Assembly (NCBI RefSeq): GCF_020884795.1
Contig: NZ_BBZF01000014.1
Span: 1-64,000, forward strand
DNA: 64,000 nt
Reading direction: 5' to 3'
Source of the DNA: Micromonospora okii
Lineage (GTDB): Bacteria > Actinomycetota > Actinomycetes > Mycobacteriales > Micromonosporaceae
Below are positions 46,149 to 56,200 of the stretch, piece after piece (the stretch's first letter is position 1; the number at the start of each line of letters is the position of its first letter). The notes under the pieces were generated by a model. That model worked only from the letters and a program-made list of their open reading frames with translations. It was not told the DNA's origin and ran no database searches. The position numbers and the translations under genes are program-made.

Positions 46149-47333
46149 TTACGCGTCCCGGGCGAGCGGCTCGGTGCCGAGCAGCGCGTCGACGAACTGC
46201 GCCGGGTCGAACGGGGCCAGGTCGTCCTTGCCCTCGCCGAGGCCGACGAGCTTGACGGGGATGCCGAGCTTGCGCTGCACGGCGATCACGATGCCGCCCT
46301 TGGCGGTGCCGTCGAGCTTGGTCAGCACCACGCCCGTGACGTTGACCGCCTCGGTGAAGACTCGGGCCTGTTCCAGGCCGTTCTGGCCGGTGGTGGCGTC
46401 GAGGATCAGCAGGGTCTCGTCGATGGGGCCGTGCTTCTCCACCACCCGCTTGACCTTGCCCAGCTCGTCCATCAGGCCGATCTTGTTCTGGAGCCGGCCG
46501 GCGGTGTCGATCAGCACGGTGTCCACGCCGGTGTCGATGCCGCGCTTGACCGCGTCGAACGCCACGCTGGCCGGGTCGGCGGCCTCCGGGCCCCGGACGG
46601 TCTCCGCGCCGACCCGGCCGCCCCAGGTCTCCAACTGGTCGGCGGCGGCGGCGCGGAACGTGTCGGCCGCGCCGAGCAGCACGGTGCGGCCGTCGGCGAC
46701 GAGCACCCGGGCGATCTTGCCGCAGGTGGTGGTCTTGCCGGCGCCGTTGACGCCGACGACCAGCACCACCGCCGGCACGCCTTCCTTGGGGGCCGTGCGC
46801 AGCGAGCGGTCCAGGGTGGGGTCGAGGGCGTGAACCAGCTCGGCGGCGAGCAGGGTGCGCAGGTCGGTGGCGGAGCGGGTGCCGAGCACCCGGGTCCGCT
46901 CCCGCAGCCGGTCGACGATGTCGCGGGTGGCGTCGATGCCGACGTCGGCGGTGATCAGGCTGTCCTCGATCTCCTCCCAGGCGTCCTCGTCGAGGTGGTC
47001 GCGGGAGAGGAGGCCGAGCAGGCCCTTGCCGAAGACGTTCTGGGAGCGGGACAGCCGGGAGCGCAGCCGGACCAGCCGGCCGGCGGTGGGCTCGGGCACC
47101 TCGACCGGAGGGGCCTCCACCACGGGCGGGGGCTCGACCAGGATGCCGGTGGAGAGCTCGGACTCGGGGGCCTCGACGGGCGGCCCGGCGAGGTCCTCCT
47201 CGGCCCGGGTGTCCACCTCCGTCTGCGGCAGCGGCGGCTCGGGCCGCCGGCGCAGCCGCGGCACCACCAGCCCGAGGCCGCCGAGGATCAGCACGCCGAG
47301 CAGGGCGAGCGCGATGAGGAGGTATTCCGTCAT
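46149..47333 (-). CDS. ftsY: SRP receptor FtsY
   Basis: 394 aa. N-terminal helix (LLIALALLGVLILGGLGLVV) anchors it, followed by an acidic/Pro linker, the N domain (LSRSQNVFGKGLLGLL) and the G domain with GVNGAGKTTT at 194-203, DTAGRLQNKIGLMDELGKV and TKLDGTAKGGI. Works with Ffh. ATG start. Separated from smc by about 6 kb of mostly plus-strand genes, whereas smc and ftsY are often close in actinobacteria. Confidence 0.97.
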   Translation of the reverse strand: MTEYLLIALALLGVLILGGLGLVVPRLRRRPEPPLPQTEVDTRAEEDLAGPPVEAPESELSTGILVEPPPVVEAPPVEVPEPTAGRLVRLRSRLSRSQNVFGKGLLGLLSRDHLDEDAWEEIEDSLITADVGIDATRDIVDRLRERTRVLGTRSATDLRTLLAAELVHALDPTLDRSLRTAPKEGVPAVVLVVGVNGAGKTTTCGKIARVLVADGRTVLLGAADTFRAAAADQLETWGGRVGAETVRGPEAADPASVAFDAVKRGIDTGVDTVLIDTAGRLQNKIGLMDELGKVKRVVEKHGPIDETLLILDATTGQNGLEQARVFTEAVNVTGVVLTKLDGTAKGGIVIAVQRKLGIPVKLVGLGEGKDDLAPFDPAQFVDALLGTEPLARDA

Positions 47334-47480
47334 GCCGAAATCCTGTCAGATGACGGCGACGGCGTCCCAGCCACCGCACCCGGCCGGCGGCCGAGCTGCG
47401 GGTACGCTCCGCCTGCCGCTGGGTGGCGGGGCCACCGACCGGGTAGAAATGACGAGTTCTTCTCACCCTGGAGGTTCCGC

Positions 47481-49199
47481 ATGGCGGATGCACGCCTGCT
47501 CATCGGCCCGCTGCTGCGCCGGGTCGTCGGCACGCGGGCCACGGTCTGGGTGGAGACCAGCGTGCCCGCGACGGTCCGGGTCCGCACGGCCGACGGCGCC
47601 GAGGGGGTGGCGCAGACCTTCTCCGCGTACGGCCATCACTACGCGCTCGTCGTGGTGGAGGGGCTCGCCCCGGACAGCGCGACGACGTACGAGGTGCTGG
47701 TCGACGACGAGGTGGAGTGGCCGCTGCCCGGGGGCGGGTTCCCGCCCAGCGTGATCCGCACCCGGGCCGCCGACGACGCCGACCAGCCGGTGCGCCTGGT
47801 CTTCGGCTCCTGCCGGGAGACCACCCAGCACGCCACCGCGCGCAAGCTGCCCCCGGACGCCCTCGACGCGTACGCCCGGCGGTTGATCTCCGAGCCGGAG
47901 CGCGACGCCGCCCTGCCGGACCTGCTCGTGCTCCTCGGCGACCAGGTCTACGCCGACGAGACCTCCCCCACCGTGCGGCGGATGCTCAAGCGGCGTCGGC
48001 GGCGGCCCCAGGGCGCCCCGGCGACCCAGGTGGTGAGCTTCGACGAGTACACGAAGCTCTACCTGGAGTCGTGGCGGGACCCGGAGATCCGCTGGCTCTT
48101 CTCCACCGTGCCCAGCGTGATGATCTTCGACGACCACGAGGTGATCGACGACTGGAACACCTCCGCGTCGTGGCGCGCGGACATGCGCGCCGAGCCCTGG
48201 TGGGCCGAGCGGATCGGCAGCGGGCTCGCCTCGTACTGGGTCTACCAGCACCTGGGCAACCTCGCGCCGGAGGAGATCGCCGCCGACCCGGTCTACGCGA
48301 AGGTCACCGCCGCCGGGGCGGACGCCACCGAGGTGCTGCGCGAGTTCGGCGCGCGGGTGGACCGGGAGGCCGACGAGGCGCACGACACCGAGCGCTGGCG
48401 CGCGGTGCAGTACCAGTGGAGCTACGCCCTGGACCTGGGGCGCACCCGGCTGGTCATGCTCGACAACCGGTGCAGCCGGGTGCTGGAGCCGGGCAACCGG
48501 GCGATGCTGCCGCCCGGCGAGTGGTCCTGGTTCCTCGACCGGGCCCACGGCGTCTACGACCACCTGGTGGTCGGCTCCTCGCTGCCCTGGCTGCTGCCGC
48601 CGGGCATCCACCACGTGGAGGCGTGGAACGAGCGGCTCGCCGACTCCCGGCACCGCTGGGTGGCGGTGCTGTCCGAGCGGGTTCGCCGGGGGCTCGACCT
48701 GGAGCACTGGGCCGCCTTCCGCCGCTCCTTCGACGCCCTCGGCGCGCTCTTCGCGCGGCTCGGCAGCGGCCCGGCCGGCAGCACCGGGGACCGGGTCGGC
48801 GCGGGGCCGGCGTACCCGCCGCCGGCGTCGATCAGCGTGCTCTCCGGTGACGTGCACCACTCGTACGTCGCCCGGGCCCGGTTCGACGACCCGGCGGTGC
48901 ACACCCCGGTGCACCAGCTCACCTGCTCGCCCGTCCACAACCAGGTGCCGGCCGGGCTGCGTCCGCTGATGAAGCTCGGCTGGTCGGCGGGGCCCGCCGG
49001 GGCGACCCGGGCGCTGGCCCGCTCGGCCGGGGTGCGCCGCTCGCCGGTGCGGTGGCGCAAGCTCGCCGGCCCGTACTTCGGCAACGCGGTGGCCACCCTC
49101 ACCCACCGGGGCCGGACGGCGGAGGTGACGATCGAGGGCACCACCAGCGACGGAGGCCTGCGGCCGGTGGCGCACCAGCGGCTCGCCTCCGAGGGCTGA
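47481..49199 (+). CDS. PhoD-like metallophosphatase
   Basis: 572 aa. N-terminal fibronectin-like domain (about 1-95), then the phosphatase domain with FGSCRETTQHATARK, LLGDQVYADET, MIFDDHEVIDDWN and SVLSGDVHHSYVARA, the metal-binding pattern of the PhoD family. No signal peptide, so probably cytosolic. Substrate unknown. ATG with GGAGG six bases upstream. Divergent from ftsY. Confidence 0.9.
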   Translation: MADARLLIGPLLRRVVGTRATVWVETSVPATVRVRTADGAEGVAQTFSAYGHHYALVVVEGLAPDSATTYEVLVDDEVEWPLPGGGFPPSVIRTRAADDADQPVRLVFGSCRETTQHATARKLPPDALDAYARRLISEPERDAALPDLLVLLGDQVYADETSPTVRRMLKRRRRRPQGAPATQVVSFDEYTKLYLESWRDPEIRWLFSTVPSVMIFDDHEVIDDWNTSASWRADMRAEPWWAERIGSGLASYWVYQHLGNLAPEEIAADPVYAKVTAAGADATEVLREFGARVDREADEAHDTERWRAVQYQWSYALDLGRTRLVMLDNRCSRVLEPGNRAMLPPGEWSWFLDRAHGVYDHLVVGSSLPWLLPPGIHHVEAWNERLADSRHRWVAVLSERVRRGLDLEHWAAFRRSFDALGALFARLGSGPAGSTGDRVGAGPAYPPPASISVLSGDVHHSYVARARFDDPAVHTPVHQLTCSPVHNQVPAGLRPLMKLGWSAGPAGATRALARSAGVRRSPVRWRKLAGPYFGNAVATLTHRGRTAEVTIEGTTSDGGLRPVAHQRLASEG

Positions 49200-49216
49200 G
49201 CGGGTCGTCCACGCCG

Positions 49217-49222
49217 TACCCT
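49217..49222 (+). promoter_or_regulatory. leaderless-type -10 hexamer TACCCT
   Basis: TACCCT ends six bases before the GTG of the MarR gene, with no ribosome site. Confidence 0.4.
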
Positions 49223-49228
49223 TGCCGC

Positions 49229-49669
49229 GTGGACGAGCACCCTCCGGAGACCCTGCGGGACGTCGAGCACGAGCTGACGGCGCTGCTGCGCCGTGGCCGC
49301 TCGCTGTCCTGGGAGGTGGCCAGGGAGGTGCACCCCAACCTGGACCCGAACGCGTACGGGCTGCTGCTGTGGCTGCGCCGCGCCGACGAGAGCCGGCTGA
49401 CCGACCTGGCCGGCCGGCTCGGGGTGAGCAAGGGCACGCTGAGCCGGCAGATCAACGCCCTGGAGGCCCTCGGGCTGGTGCGCCGGGAGCCGGACCCGGA
49501 CGACCGGCGGGCGTGGCGGCTCAGCCTGACCGGGGAGGGGCAGCGCCGGTTCGACGCGGCCCGGTCGTCCCGGCTCGCGGAGTTCCGGCGCATCCTGGAG
49601 AGCTGGCCGAGGCGGGACGTGGAGGACTTCGGCCGGCTGCTGGCCCGGTTCAACGACGCCCTCGACTGA
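49229..49669 (+). CDS. MarR-family regulator
   Basis: 146 aa. Winged helix about residues 35-100 (SRLTDLAGRLGVSKGTLSRQ, INALEALGLVRREPDPDDRR). Directly upstream of an exporter, with a palindrome between them, so it probably represses that exporter and responds to a small molecule. Confidence 0.9.
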   Translation: MDEHPPETLRDVEHELTALLRRGRSLSWEVAREVHPNLDPNAYGLLLWLRRADESRLTDLAGRLGVSKGTLSRQINALEALGLVRREPDPDDRRAWRLSLTGEGQRRFDAARSSRLAEFRRILESWPRRDVEDFGRLLARFNDALD

Positions 49670-49739
49670 GCGCGCGGGTCACCGGCCCGGGGGAACGCGG
49701 CCACCGGCCCGGAGGAATAGGGGCCGGCCGCCCCTGGTT

Positions 49740-49754
49740 GTTGCTCTAGGCAAC
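49740..49754. promoter_or_regulatory. candidate MarR operator
   Basis: GTTGC-TCTAG-GCAAC palindrome, 33 bases before the exporter start. GTTGCCTAGGCAAC-type sites are, as I recall, frequent upstream of MarR-controlled DHA2 exporters in actinobacteria. Confidence 0.5.
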
Positions 49755-49786
49755 CAATTCCCTCTCCCCCACCGGAGGCAGCCACG

Positions 49787-51499
49787 ATGACCCAGGCCAC
49801 AGCGGCAGCGCCCAGCCGGGCGACCGGCGTCGAGATGTCCCACCGGCAGATCCTGGAGGCGCTCTCCGGTCTGCTGCTCGGCATGTTCGTCGCGATCCTC
49901 TCCTCCACGGTCGTCTCGAACGCGCTGCCGCGGATCATCACCGAGCTGCGGGGCGGGCAGTCCGCGTACACCTGGGTGGTCACCGCCACCCTGCTGGCGA
50001 CCACCGCGACCACCCCGCTCTGGGGCAAGCTCGCCGACCTGACCAGCAAGAAGGCCCTCGTCCAGCTCTCCCTGGTGATCTACGTGCTGGGCTCGGTGCT
50101 GGCCGGGGCGTCCCAGTCGACGGAGTGGCTGATCGCCTGCCGGGTGCTCCAGGGCGTCGGCGCGGGCGGCCTCACCGCGCTGGCCCAGGTGATCATGGCA
50201 ACGATGATCGCGCCGCGCGAGCGCGGCCGGTACAGCGGCTACCTCGGCGCGGTCATGGCCGTGGGCACCATCGGCGGCCCGCTCATCGGCGGCGTCATCG
50301 TCGACACCTCCTGGCTCGGCTGGCGCTGGTGCTTCTACGTCGGCGTGCCGTTCGCCGTGGCCGCCCTCGTGGTGCTCCAGAAGACCCTCTCCCTGCCGGT
50401 GGTCAAGCGCGAGGCGAAGATCGACTGGTGGGGCGCCACCCTGATCACCGCAGCCGTGTCGCTGCTGCTGGTCTGGGTCTCCCTCGCCGGGGACCGGTAC
50501 GACTGGATGTCCTGGCAGACCGCCGTCATGGTGGCCGGCGCGCTGCTGCTCGGCGCGCTCGCGATCCGGGTCGAGACCCGGGCCGCCGAGCCGGTCATCC
50601 CGCCCCGGCTGTTCCGCGACCGCACCGTCACCCTGGCCACCGTCGCCAGCGTCGCGGTCGGCGTCGGGATGTTCGGCGCGTCCGTCTTCCTCGGACAGTA
50701 CTTCCAGATCAGCCGGGGCCAGAGCCCGACCATGTCCGGCCTGATGACCCTGCCGATGATCCTCGGCCTGCTCGTCTCGTCCACGGTCACCGGCCAGGTC
50801 ATCAGCCGCACCGGCCGCTGGAAGCGGTACCTGGTCGCCGGCTCGGCCCTGCTCACCGTCGGCTTCGCGCTGATGGGCACCCTGCGCGCCGACACCAGCT
50901 TCTGGCTGCTGGCCGGCTACATGGCGGTCGTCGGCGTCGGGCTGGGCATGACCATGCAGAACCTGGTGCTCGCCGTGCAGAACACCGTCGGCGCGCACGA
51001 GCTGGGCGTGGCCAGCTCCGTCGTGGCGTTCTTCCGCAGCCTCGGCGGCGCGGTCGGCGTCTCCGCCCTCGGCGCGGTGCTGGGCCACCGGGTCACCGGC
51101 TACATCGCCGACGGGCTCGCCGGCCTCGGCGTCCCGGCCTCCGCCTCGGGCGGCGGCGGTGCCCTGCCCGACGTCCACGTCCTGCCCGGCCCGGTCCGCG
51201 CGGTCGTGGAGGGCGCGTACGGCCACGGCGCCGGCGACATCTTCCTGGTCGCGGCCCCGTTCGCGCTGATCGCCCTCGTCGCGGTGAGCCTCATCAGGGA
51301 GGTCCCGCTGCGGCAGCACAACGGCCCGCCGGCCGACCCGGCCGGACGGAAGCCGGCCGGTGAGCACGCGCCGGCCGTAGGCGAGGATGCATCGGCGGTC
51401 GACGAGCACGCGCCGGCCGTCGGCGAGCACGCGGCCGTCGACGAGGATGCGTCGGCCGTCGACCAGGGCGCGCTGACGCGCGTCGGCGCGCGGCGCTGA
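49787..51499 (+). CDS. MFS drug exporter, DHA2 (EmrB/QacA) family
   Basis: 570 aa, about 14 membrane helices. TVVSNALPRIITELRGGQSA in helix 1, GKLADLTSKKALVQLSLVI, RVLQGVGAGGLTALAQVIMA and GAVMAVGTIGGPLIGGVIVD are family motifs. Proton-driven export of small toxic compounds is likely. The last 45 residues are tandem repeats (HAPAVGEDASAVDEHAPAVG) beyond the membrane region. ATG with CGGAGG upstream. Confidence 0.92.
   Translation: MTQATAAAPSRATGVEMSHRQILEALSGLLLGMFVAILSSTVVSNALPRIITELRGGQSAYTWVVTATLLATTATTPLWGKLADLTSKKALVQLSLVIYVLGSVLAGASQSTEWLIACRVLQGVGAGGLTALAQVIMATMIAPRERGRYSGYLGAVMAVGTIGGPLIGGVIVDTSWLGWRWCFYVGVPFAVAALVVLQKTLSLPVVKREAKIDWWGATLITAAVSLLLVWVSLAGDRYDWMSWQTAVMVAGALLLGALAIRVETRAAEPVIPPRLFRDRTVTLATVASVAVGVGMFGASVFLGQYFQISRGQSPTMSGLMTLPMILGLLVSSTVTGQVISRTGRWKRYLVAGSALLTVGFALMGTLRADTSFWLLAGYMAVVGVGLGMTMQNLVLAVQNTVGAHELGVASSVVAFFRSLGGAVGVSALGAVLGHRVTGYIADGLAGLGVPASASGGGGALPDVHVLPGPVRAVVEGAYGHGAGDIFLVAAPFALIALVAVSLIREVPLRQHNGPPADPAGRKPAGEHAPAVGEDASAVDEHAPAVGEHAAVDEDASAVDQGALTRVGARR
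51362..51480 (+). repeat. coding tandem repeat at the end of the exporter gene
   Basis: Units of 42 bp and 21 bp encode HAPAVGE-DASAVDE and shortened versions in the last 40 codons. Confidence 0.75.
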
Positions 51500-51509
51500 G
51501 GAGGCGGAC

Positions 51510-52007
51510 GTGAGCGTGGGAGCACCCCTCGACCGCGAGGACTACGGCCCGGCGGCCCGGCCGCTGCCCTTCGAGCGCGGCACGGACGGGCCCCGGGTGG
51601 TGCTGGTCGGCGTCGACGGCACCCGCACGTCGCTGCGGGCCGCCTCGTACGCGGCGGGGCTGGCCCGCCGGCAGGGCGCCGGCCTCGTGGTGGTCTTCGT
51701 CAGCTCGCCGGCCGCCTTCGCCGGGCTGGCCCCCGGGTTGGACGCCGGGGCGGTGCAGCGCAACCACGACGAGCTGGCCGCCGACCTGCGCGAGGAGTTC
51801 CGGCGCAGCGCCGAGGAGCTGGGGCTGCCGATCACCTTCCTGGCCCGGCGCGGCGACGCGTACGCCGAACTCTGCGCGGCGGCGGACGAGCACCGGGCGG
51901 ACCTGGTGGTGGTCGGCTCCTCCGAGCAGGCCGGGCACCGGCTGGTCGGCTCGGTCGCCACCCGCCTGGTCCGCCGGGGCCGCTGGCCGGTCGTCGTGGT
52001 GCCCTGA
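51510..52007 (+). CDS. universal stress protein
   Basis: 165 aa UspA fold. VVLVGVDGTRTSLRAASYAA start, RRGDAYAELCAAADEHRADL, and GSSEQAGHRLVGSVATRLVR at the end, close to the ATP-binding G-2x-G-9x-G pattern. An N-terminal extension of about 30 residues precedes it. GTG start ten bases after the exporter gene, so it is probably cotranscribed. Confidence 0.9.
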   Translation: MSVGAPLDREDYGPAARPLPFERGTDGPRVVLVGVDGTRTSLRAASYAAGLARRQGAGLVVVFVSSPAAFAGLAPGLDAGAVQRNHDELAADLREEFRRSAEELGLPITFLARRGDAYAELCAAADEHRADLVVVGSSEQAGHRLVGSVATRLVRRGRWPVVVVP

Positions 52008-52063
52008 AAGGAAGGGCCCCCTGTTAACGCTTTCGGTATAGGAAGGGCCCCTTCCTAACACCC
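52008..52063. repeat. dispersed 55-bp intergenic repeat, copy 4
   Basis: Starts directly behind the TGA of the universal stress protein. AGGAAGGGCCCCCTG, then GTTAACGCTTTCGGTATA, then GGAAGGGCCCCTTCC. As RNA the arms pair over 8 bp plus 3 bp. Confidence 0.8.
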
Positions 52064-52115
52064 TCGACGGGTAACTCGGTCGCGGAGTGTCGGAGGCACC
52101 GGCCAGGATGACCCG

Positions 52116-52646
52116 ATGACCTGGAGAGCGCCCGAGATCACCCGAACCGACGAGCCCTACGTCGCCGACGAGCGCACCATGCTCGAAGGCTGGCTCGACT
52201 ACCACCGGCAGACCCTGCTGCTCAAGTGCGCCGGACTGACCGCCGAGCAGTTGAGGACCGCCAGCGTCGAGCCGTCCGAGCTGACCCTGCTCGGCCTGGT
52301 CCGGCACATGTCGGACGTGGAGCGGTCCTGGTTCCGGCAGCGCTTCGCCGGCCAGGACCTGCCCGACCTGTTCGACATCGACACCGACCAGGACGCCGAC
52401 TTCCACGACCTGGCCGACGCCGACCCGGAGGCCACCTTCGCCACCTTCCGGGCCGAGGTCGAGGCGGCGCGGGCCGCCACCGAGGGCCGCTCCCTGGACG
52501 AGACCTTCACCGTGCGCCACGCCGACGGCCGGGAGCGGACGTTCAACCTGCGCTGGGCGTACGTGCACATGATCGAGGAGTACGCCCGGCACAACGGCCA
52601 CGCCGACCTGGTCCGGGAACGCCTCGACGGCGTCACCGGCGACTAG
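52116..52646 (+). CDS. DinB-like (DUF664) family protein
   Basis: 176 aa four-helix bundle. MLEGWLDYHRQTLLLKCAGL, LTLLGLVRHMSDVERSWFRQ and HMIEEYARHNGHADLVRERL are diagnostic, with the metal-binding His residues H102-like (LVRHM, HMIEEYARHNGH) present. Members are thiol transferases or unknown. CAGGAT six bases before the ATG suggests a leaderless start. Confidence 0.88.
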   Translation: MTWRAPEITRTDEPYVADERTMLEGWLDYHRQTLLLKCAGLTAEQLRTASVEPSELTLLGLVRHMSDVERSWFRQRFAGQDLPDLFDIDTDQDADFHDLADADPEATFATFRAEVEAARAATEGRSLDETFTVRHADGRERTFNLRWAYVHMIEEYARHNGHADLVRERLDGVTGD

Positions 52647-52655
52647 CCGCCGGGG

Positions 52656-53276
52656 TCAGGACGCTAGCGCCGCCCGCAGGTAGCGCAGCCCCGCCGGCCC
52701 GTCCCACCGGTACGCCGACAGGCCGGCGGCGCGGGCGCCCCGGATCGCCCAGTCCTCGTCGTCGACGAAGAGCACCCGGGCCGGCGGGGTCCGCAGCGCC
52801 ACGCAGGCGGCCTGGAAGTACTCCTTGGCCGGCTTGTGCACCCCGACGACCGAGGAGTTGACCACCACGTCCAGCTCGCCGACGAGGCCCAGCTCGGCGA
52901 GGTCGGTGTCGAGCACGTCGGCGGCGTTGGTGGCGAGGCCGACCGGCACCCCGGCGGCCCGCACCTCGCGGACGAACGCCAGCACCTCCGGGTCGACCTC
53001 GCCCCGGTAGCGCTGCCACTGCTCCACCGCCGCGCGGGCGCGCTCCGGGCTGCCGACCGACTCGGCCAGCGCGTCGACCACGCTGGAGACCCAGTCGGCG
53101 TGGCTGACCTGGCCGGTCAGCACCGGCTGGAGCCGCCCCCACTGCGTGGCGATCTCGGTGAGCACCCCGGACGGCAGGTCGTACTCGCGTTCCACCCCGG
53201 CGGCGACCGCCGGGTCCCAGCGCCGCAGCACCCCGTCGAGGTCCACCAGGAGCGCCGTCGCGCGTTCCCGAGCCAC
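52656..53276 (-). CDS. HAD-family hydrolase
   Basis: 206 aa. LLVDLDGVLRRWDPA (motif I, with Asp nucleophile), GLATNAADVLDTDLAELGL (motif II), VGVHKPAKEYFQAA (motif III Lys) and FVDDEDWAIRGARAAGL (motif IV). A small-molecule phosphatase is likely. GTG shares one base with the smc stop (TAGTG) and uses GAGGAG inside smc, so it is translated from the smc transcript. Confidence 0.92.
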   Translation of the reverse strand: MARERATALLVDLDGVLRRWDPAVAAGVEREYDLPSGVLTEIATQWGRLQPVLTGQVSHADWVSSVVDALAESVGSPERARAAVEQWQRYRGEVDPEVLAFVREVRAAGVPVGLATNAADVLDTDLAELGLVGELDVVVNSSVVGVHKPAKEYFQAACVALRTPPARVLFVDDEDWAIRGARAAGLSAYRWDGPAGLRYLRAALAS

Positions 53277-56200
53277 TAGTCGTTCTCCTCGCCGCGGCCG
53301 TGCCGCTGGTCGTCGAAGACGCGGCCGGCGGGCCGCGCCTCACTCTGCCCGCCGGTCCGCCCGGCGTCGCGGGAAGGCCCCGCGCCGTCCCCCTCGGCCC
53401 GGTTGAGCCGCTGGCTGATCACCTGGGTCACCCCGCTACGCATGGTCACCCCGTAGAGGGCGTCCGCGATCTCCATGGTCCGCTTCTGGTGGGTGATGAC
53501 GATGAGCTGGCTCTTCTCCCGCAACTGGGCCAGCAGCGTGATCAACCGGCCCAGGTTGACGTCGTCGAGGGCCGCCTCCACCTCGTCCATGATGTAGAAG
53601 GGGCTGGGCCGGGCGCGGAAGATCGCCACGAGCATCGCCACGGCGGTCAGCGACCGCTCCCCGCCGGAGAGCAGGGAGAGCCGCTTGATCTTCTTGCCCG
53701 GCGGCCGGGCCTCCACCTCCACGCCCGTGGTGAGCAGGTCGTCGGGTTCGGTGAGGATCAGCCGCCCCTCGCCGCCGGGGAAGAGCACCGTGAAGACCTG
53801 CTCGAACTCCCGGGCGGTGTCGGCGAACGCGCTGGCGAAGACCTCCAGGATGCGGTCGTCGACGTCCTTGACGACGGTGAGCAGGTCCCGGCGGGTGGCC
53901 CTGAGGTCCTCCAACTGCTCGGAGAGGAACTTGAAGCGCTCCTCCAGCGCGGCGAACTCCTCCAGCGCGAGGGGGTTCACCTTGCCGAGCAGGGCCAGCT
54001 CCCGCTCCGCCTTGGCGGCCCGCTTCTCCTGCACCGGCCGCTCGTAGCGGACCGGCTCGGGCACGGGCAGCCCGTCGCGCTCGGCCGCCGCCACGTCCGC
54101 CTGGGTCGGGGGTACGGGACGGTGCGGCCCGTACTCGGCGACCAGGGTCTCCACGTCGAGGCCGAAGTCCTCGGCGGCCTTCGCCTCCAACTGCTCGATG
54201 CGCAGCCGCTGCTCGGCGCGGGCCACCTCGTCGCGGTGCACCTGGCTGGTCAGCCGCTCCAGCTCCGCGCCGAGGCGCTTCGCCGCGCCGCGTACCTCGG
54301 ACAGCTCGGCCTCGCGGGCGGCCCGCTCGCGCGCCACGGCGTCGCGGTCCTCCTCGGCCCGCGCGATGGAGACGGCGAGCCGGGTCAGTGCCTCGCGCGC
54401 ACCGCCGGCCACGGCCCTGGCGATGGCCGCGCCGCGCGCCCGGGCGGCCCGGCGGGCCGCCGCGCGCTCCCGCGCGGCCCGCTCCGCGGTGGCCTGCCGG
54501 CGCAGCGAGTCGGCGCGGCCGGCGATGGAGGAGACCCGCTCCTCGGCGGTACGCACCGCGAGCCGCACCTCCATCTCGTTCTGGCGGGCCTGCGGCACCA
54601 GCGCGGCGAGCCGGTCGCGTTCCTCGGCGGACGGCTCGGCGTCGATCGGGGTGGCCTCGGCCAGCCGCAGCCGCTCCTCCAGCTCGGCCAGGGCGGTCAG
54701 GTCGCGTTCCCGGGCCGCCTCGGCGCGGGCCCGGGACTCGCCGAGGCGGTCGGTCTCCGCCTTCGCCGACCGGGCGGCGGCGCCCAGCTCGGCGAGCCGG
54801 CGGGCGGCGGCGTTGCGGTGGCTCTCGGCCTCCCGCTTCGCGGCGGCGGCGTGCTGCACGGTCTCCTTGGCGACGGCCACCTCGGCGCGCGCCTCGACGA
54901 GCTGGTCGCGCAGCTCGGCGGCGGTCCGCTCGGCGGCGAGCCGGTTGGTGCGGGCCTCCTCGACGGCCGCCTGCACCTCGATGAAGCTGGGCGCCTTGGC
55001 CGACCCGCCGGCCGCCGCGTACGCCCCGACGACGTCACCCTCCCCGGTGACCGCCCGCAGCTCCGGGTTGCCGGCGACCAGCTCGGACGCGGCGGCGAGG
55101 TCGTCGACGACCGCGACGTCGCGCAGCGCCCGGTGCACGGCGGGGCGCAGCTCGGCGGAGCACTCCACCAGGTCGGGGGCCCAGCGGGCCCCGTCGGGCA
55201 GCTTCGGGCGCAGCGCGTCGGCCGGCCCCGTCATGCCCGGCCCGGCGGGGCTGCCGACCAGCAGGCCGGCCCGACCGGCGTCGGCGATCTTCAGGAGCCG
55301 CATCGCCTCGACGGCCTCGTCCACGCCGGTGACCGCGACCGCGTCGGCGAGCCCGCCGAGCGCGGCGGCGAGCGCCGCGGAGTGCCCCGGGGCGACGGTG
55401 AGCAGCCCGGCCAGACTGCCGAGCAGGCCGGGCACCTCGTCGGCGCGGGCCAGCAGCGCGCCCGCGCCGTCCTTGCGGCGCAGGCCGAGGGCGAGCGCCT
55501 CCTCGCGGGCCTTCTGGGTGGCGGCCTCCTTCTCGGCGGCCCGCTCGGCGTCGGCGAGGGAGCGCACGGCGGCCTGCGCGCGCTCCTGGGCGGCGACCGC
55601 CTCGGCGTGCCGGGAGTCCAGGTCGGCGTTGTCCCGGTCGGCCTCGGTGGACTGCTCGGCGACGGCGTCGAGGTCGGCCTGCGCCTGCTCGGCGCGGGCC
55701 ATCGCGTCGGTGTGGGCGGCGGCGAGCCGGTCGATCTCCTCCCCGGCGCTGGTGGTCCGGGCCCGCGCCGAGTTCACCTGGCCGGCGAGCCGGGCCAGCC
55801 CCTCCCGCCGGTCGGCGATGGCCTTCGCGGCGGCGACCAGCTCCCGCTCGGCGGCGGCGAGCTGCCGTTCCAGCTCCTGCCGGTGCTCGACGGCCTCGGC
55901 GAGGCGGATCTGGTCGTCGGTGAGCGCCTCGCGCAGCTCCTCCTCCTGCTCGCCGATCCGCTCGGCCTCGGCGTCGAGCTGGTCCGGGTCGCGGCCGGGG
56001 CGCTCGTCGTCGCCGGGGGCGCTGAGGTGGCGCAGCCGCTCCCGGGCGAGCTGCTCGACGGAGCGGAACCGCTCGGAGAGCGCGGAGAGCTTGTACCAGG
56101 TGTCCTGGGCGGCGGCGAGCATCGGGGCGTCCTCGGCCAGCGCGGCCTCCAGCTCGCCGAGGCGGGCCTGCACCTCCGCGTGCTCCGCCTCGACCTGCTC

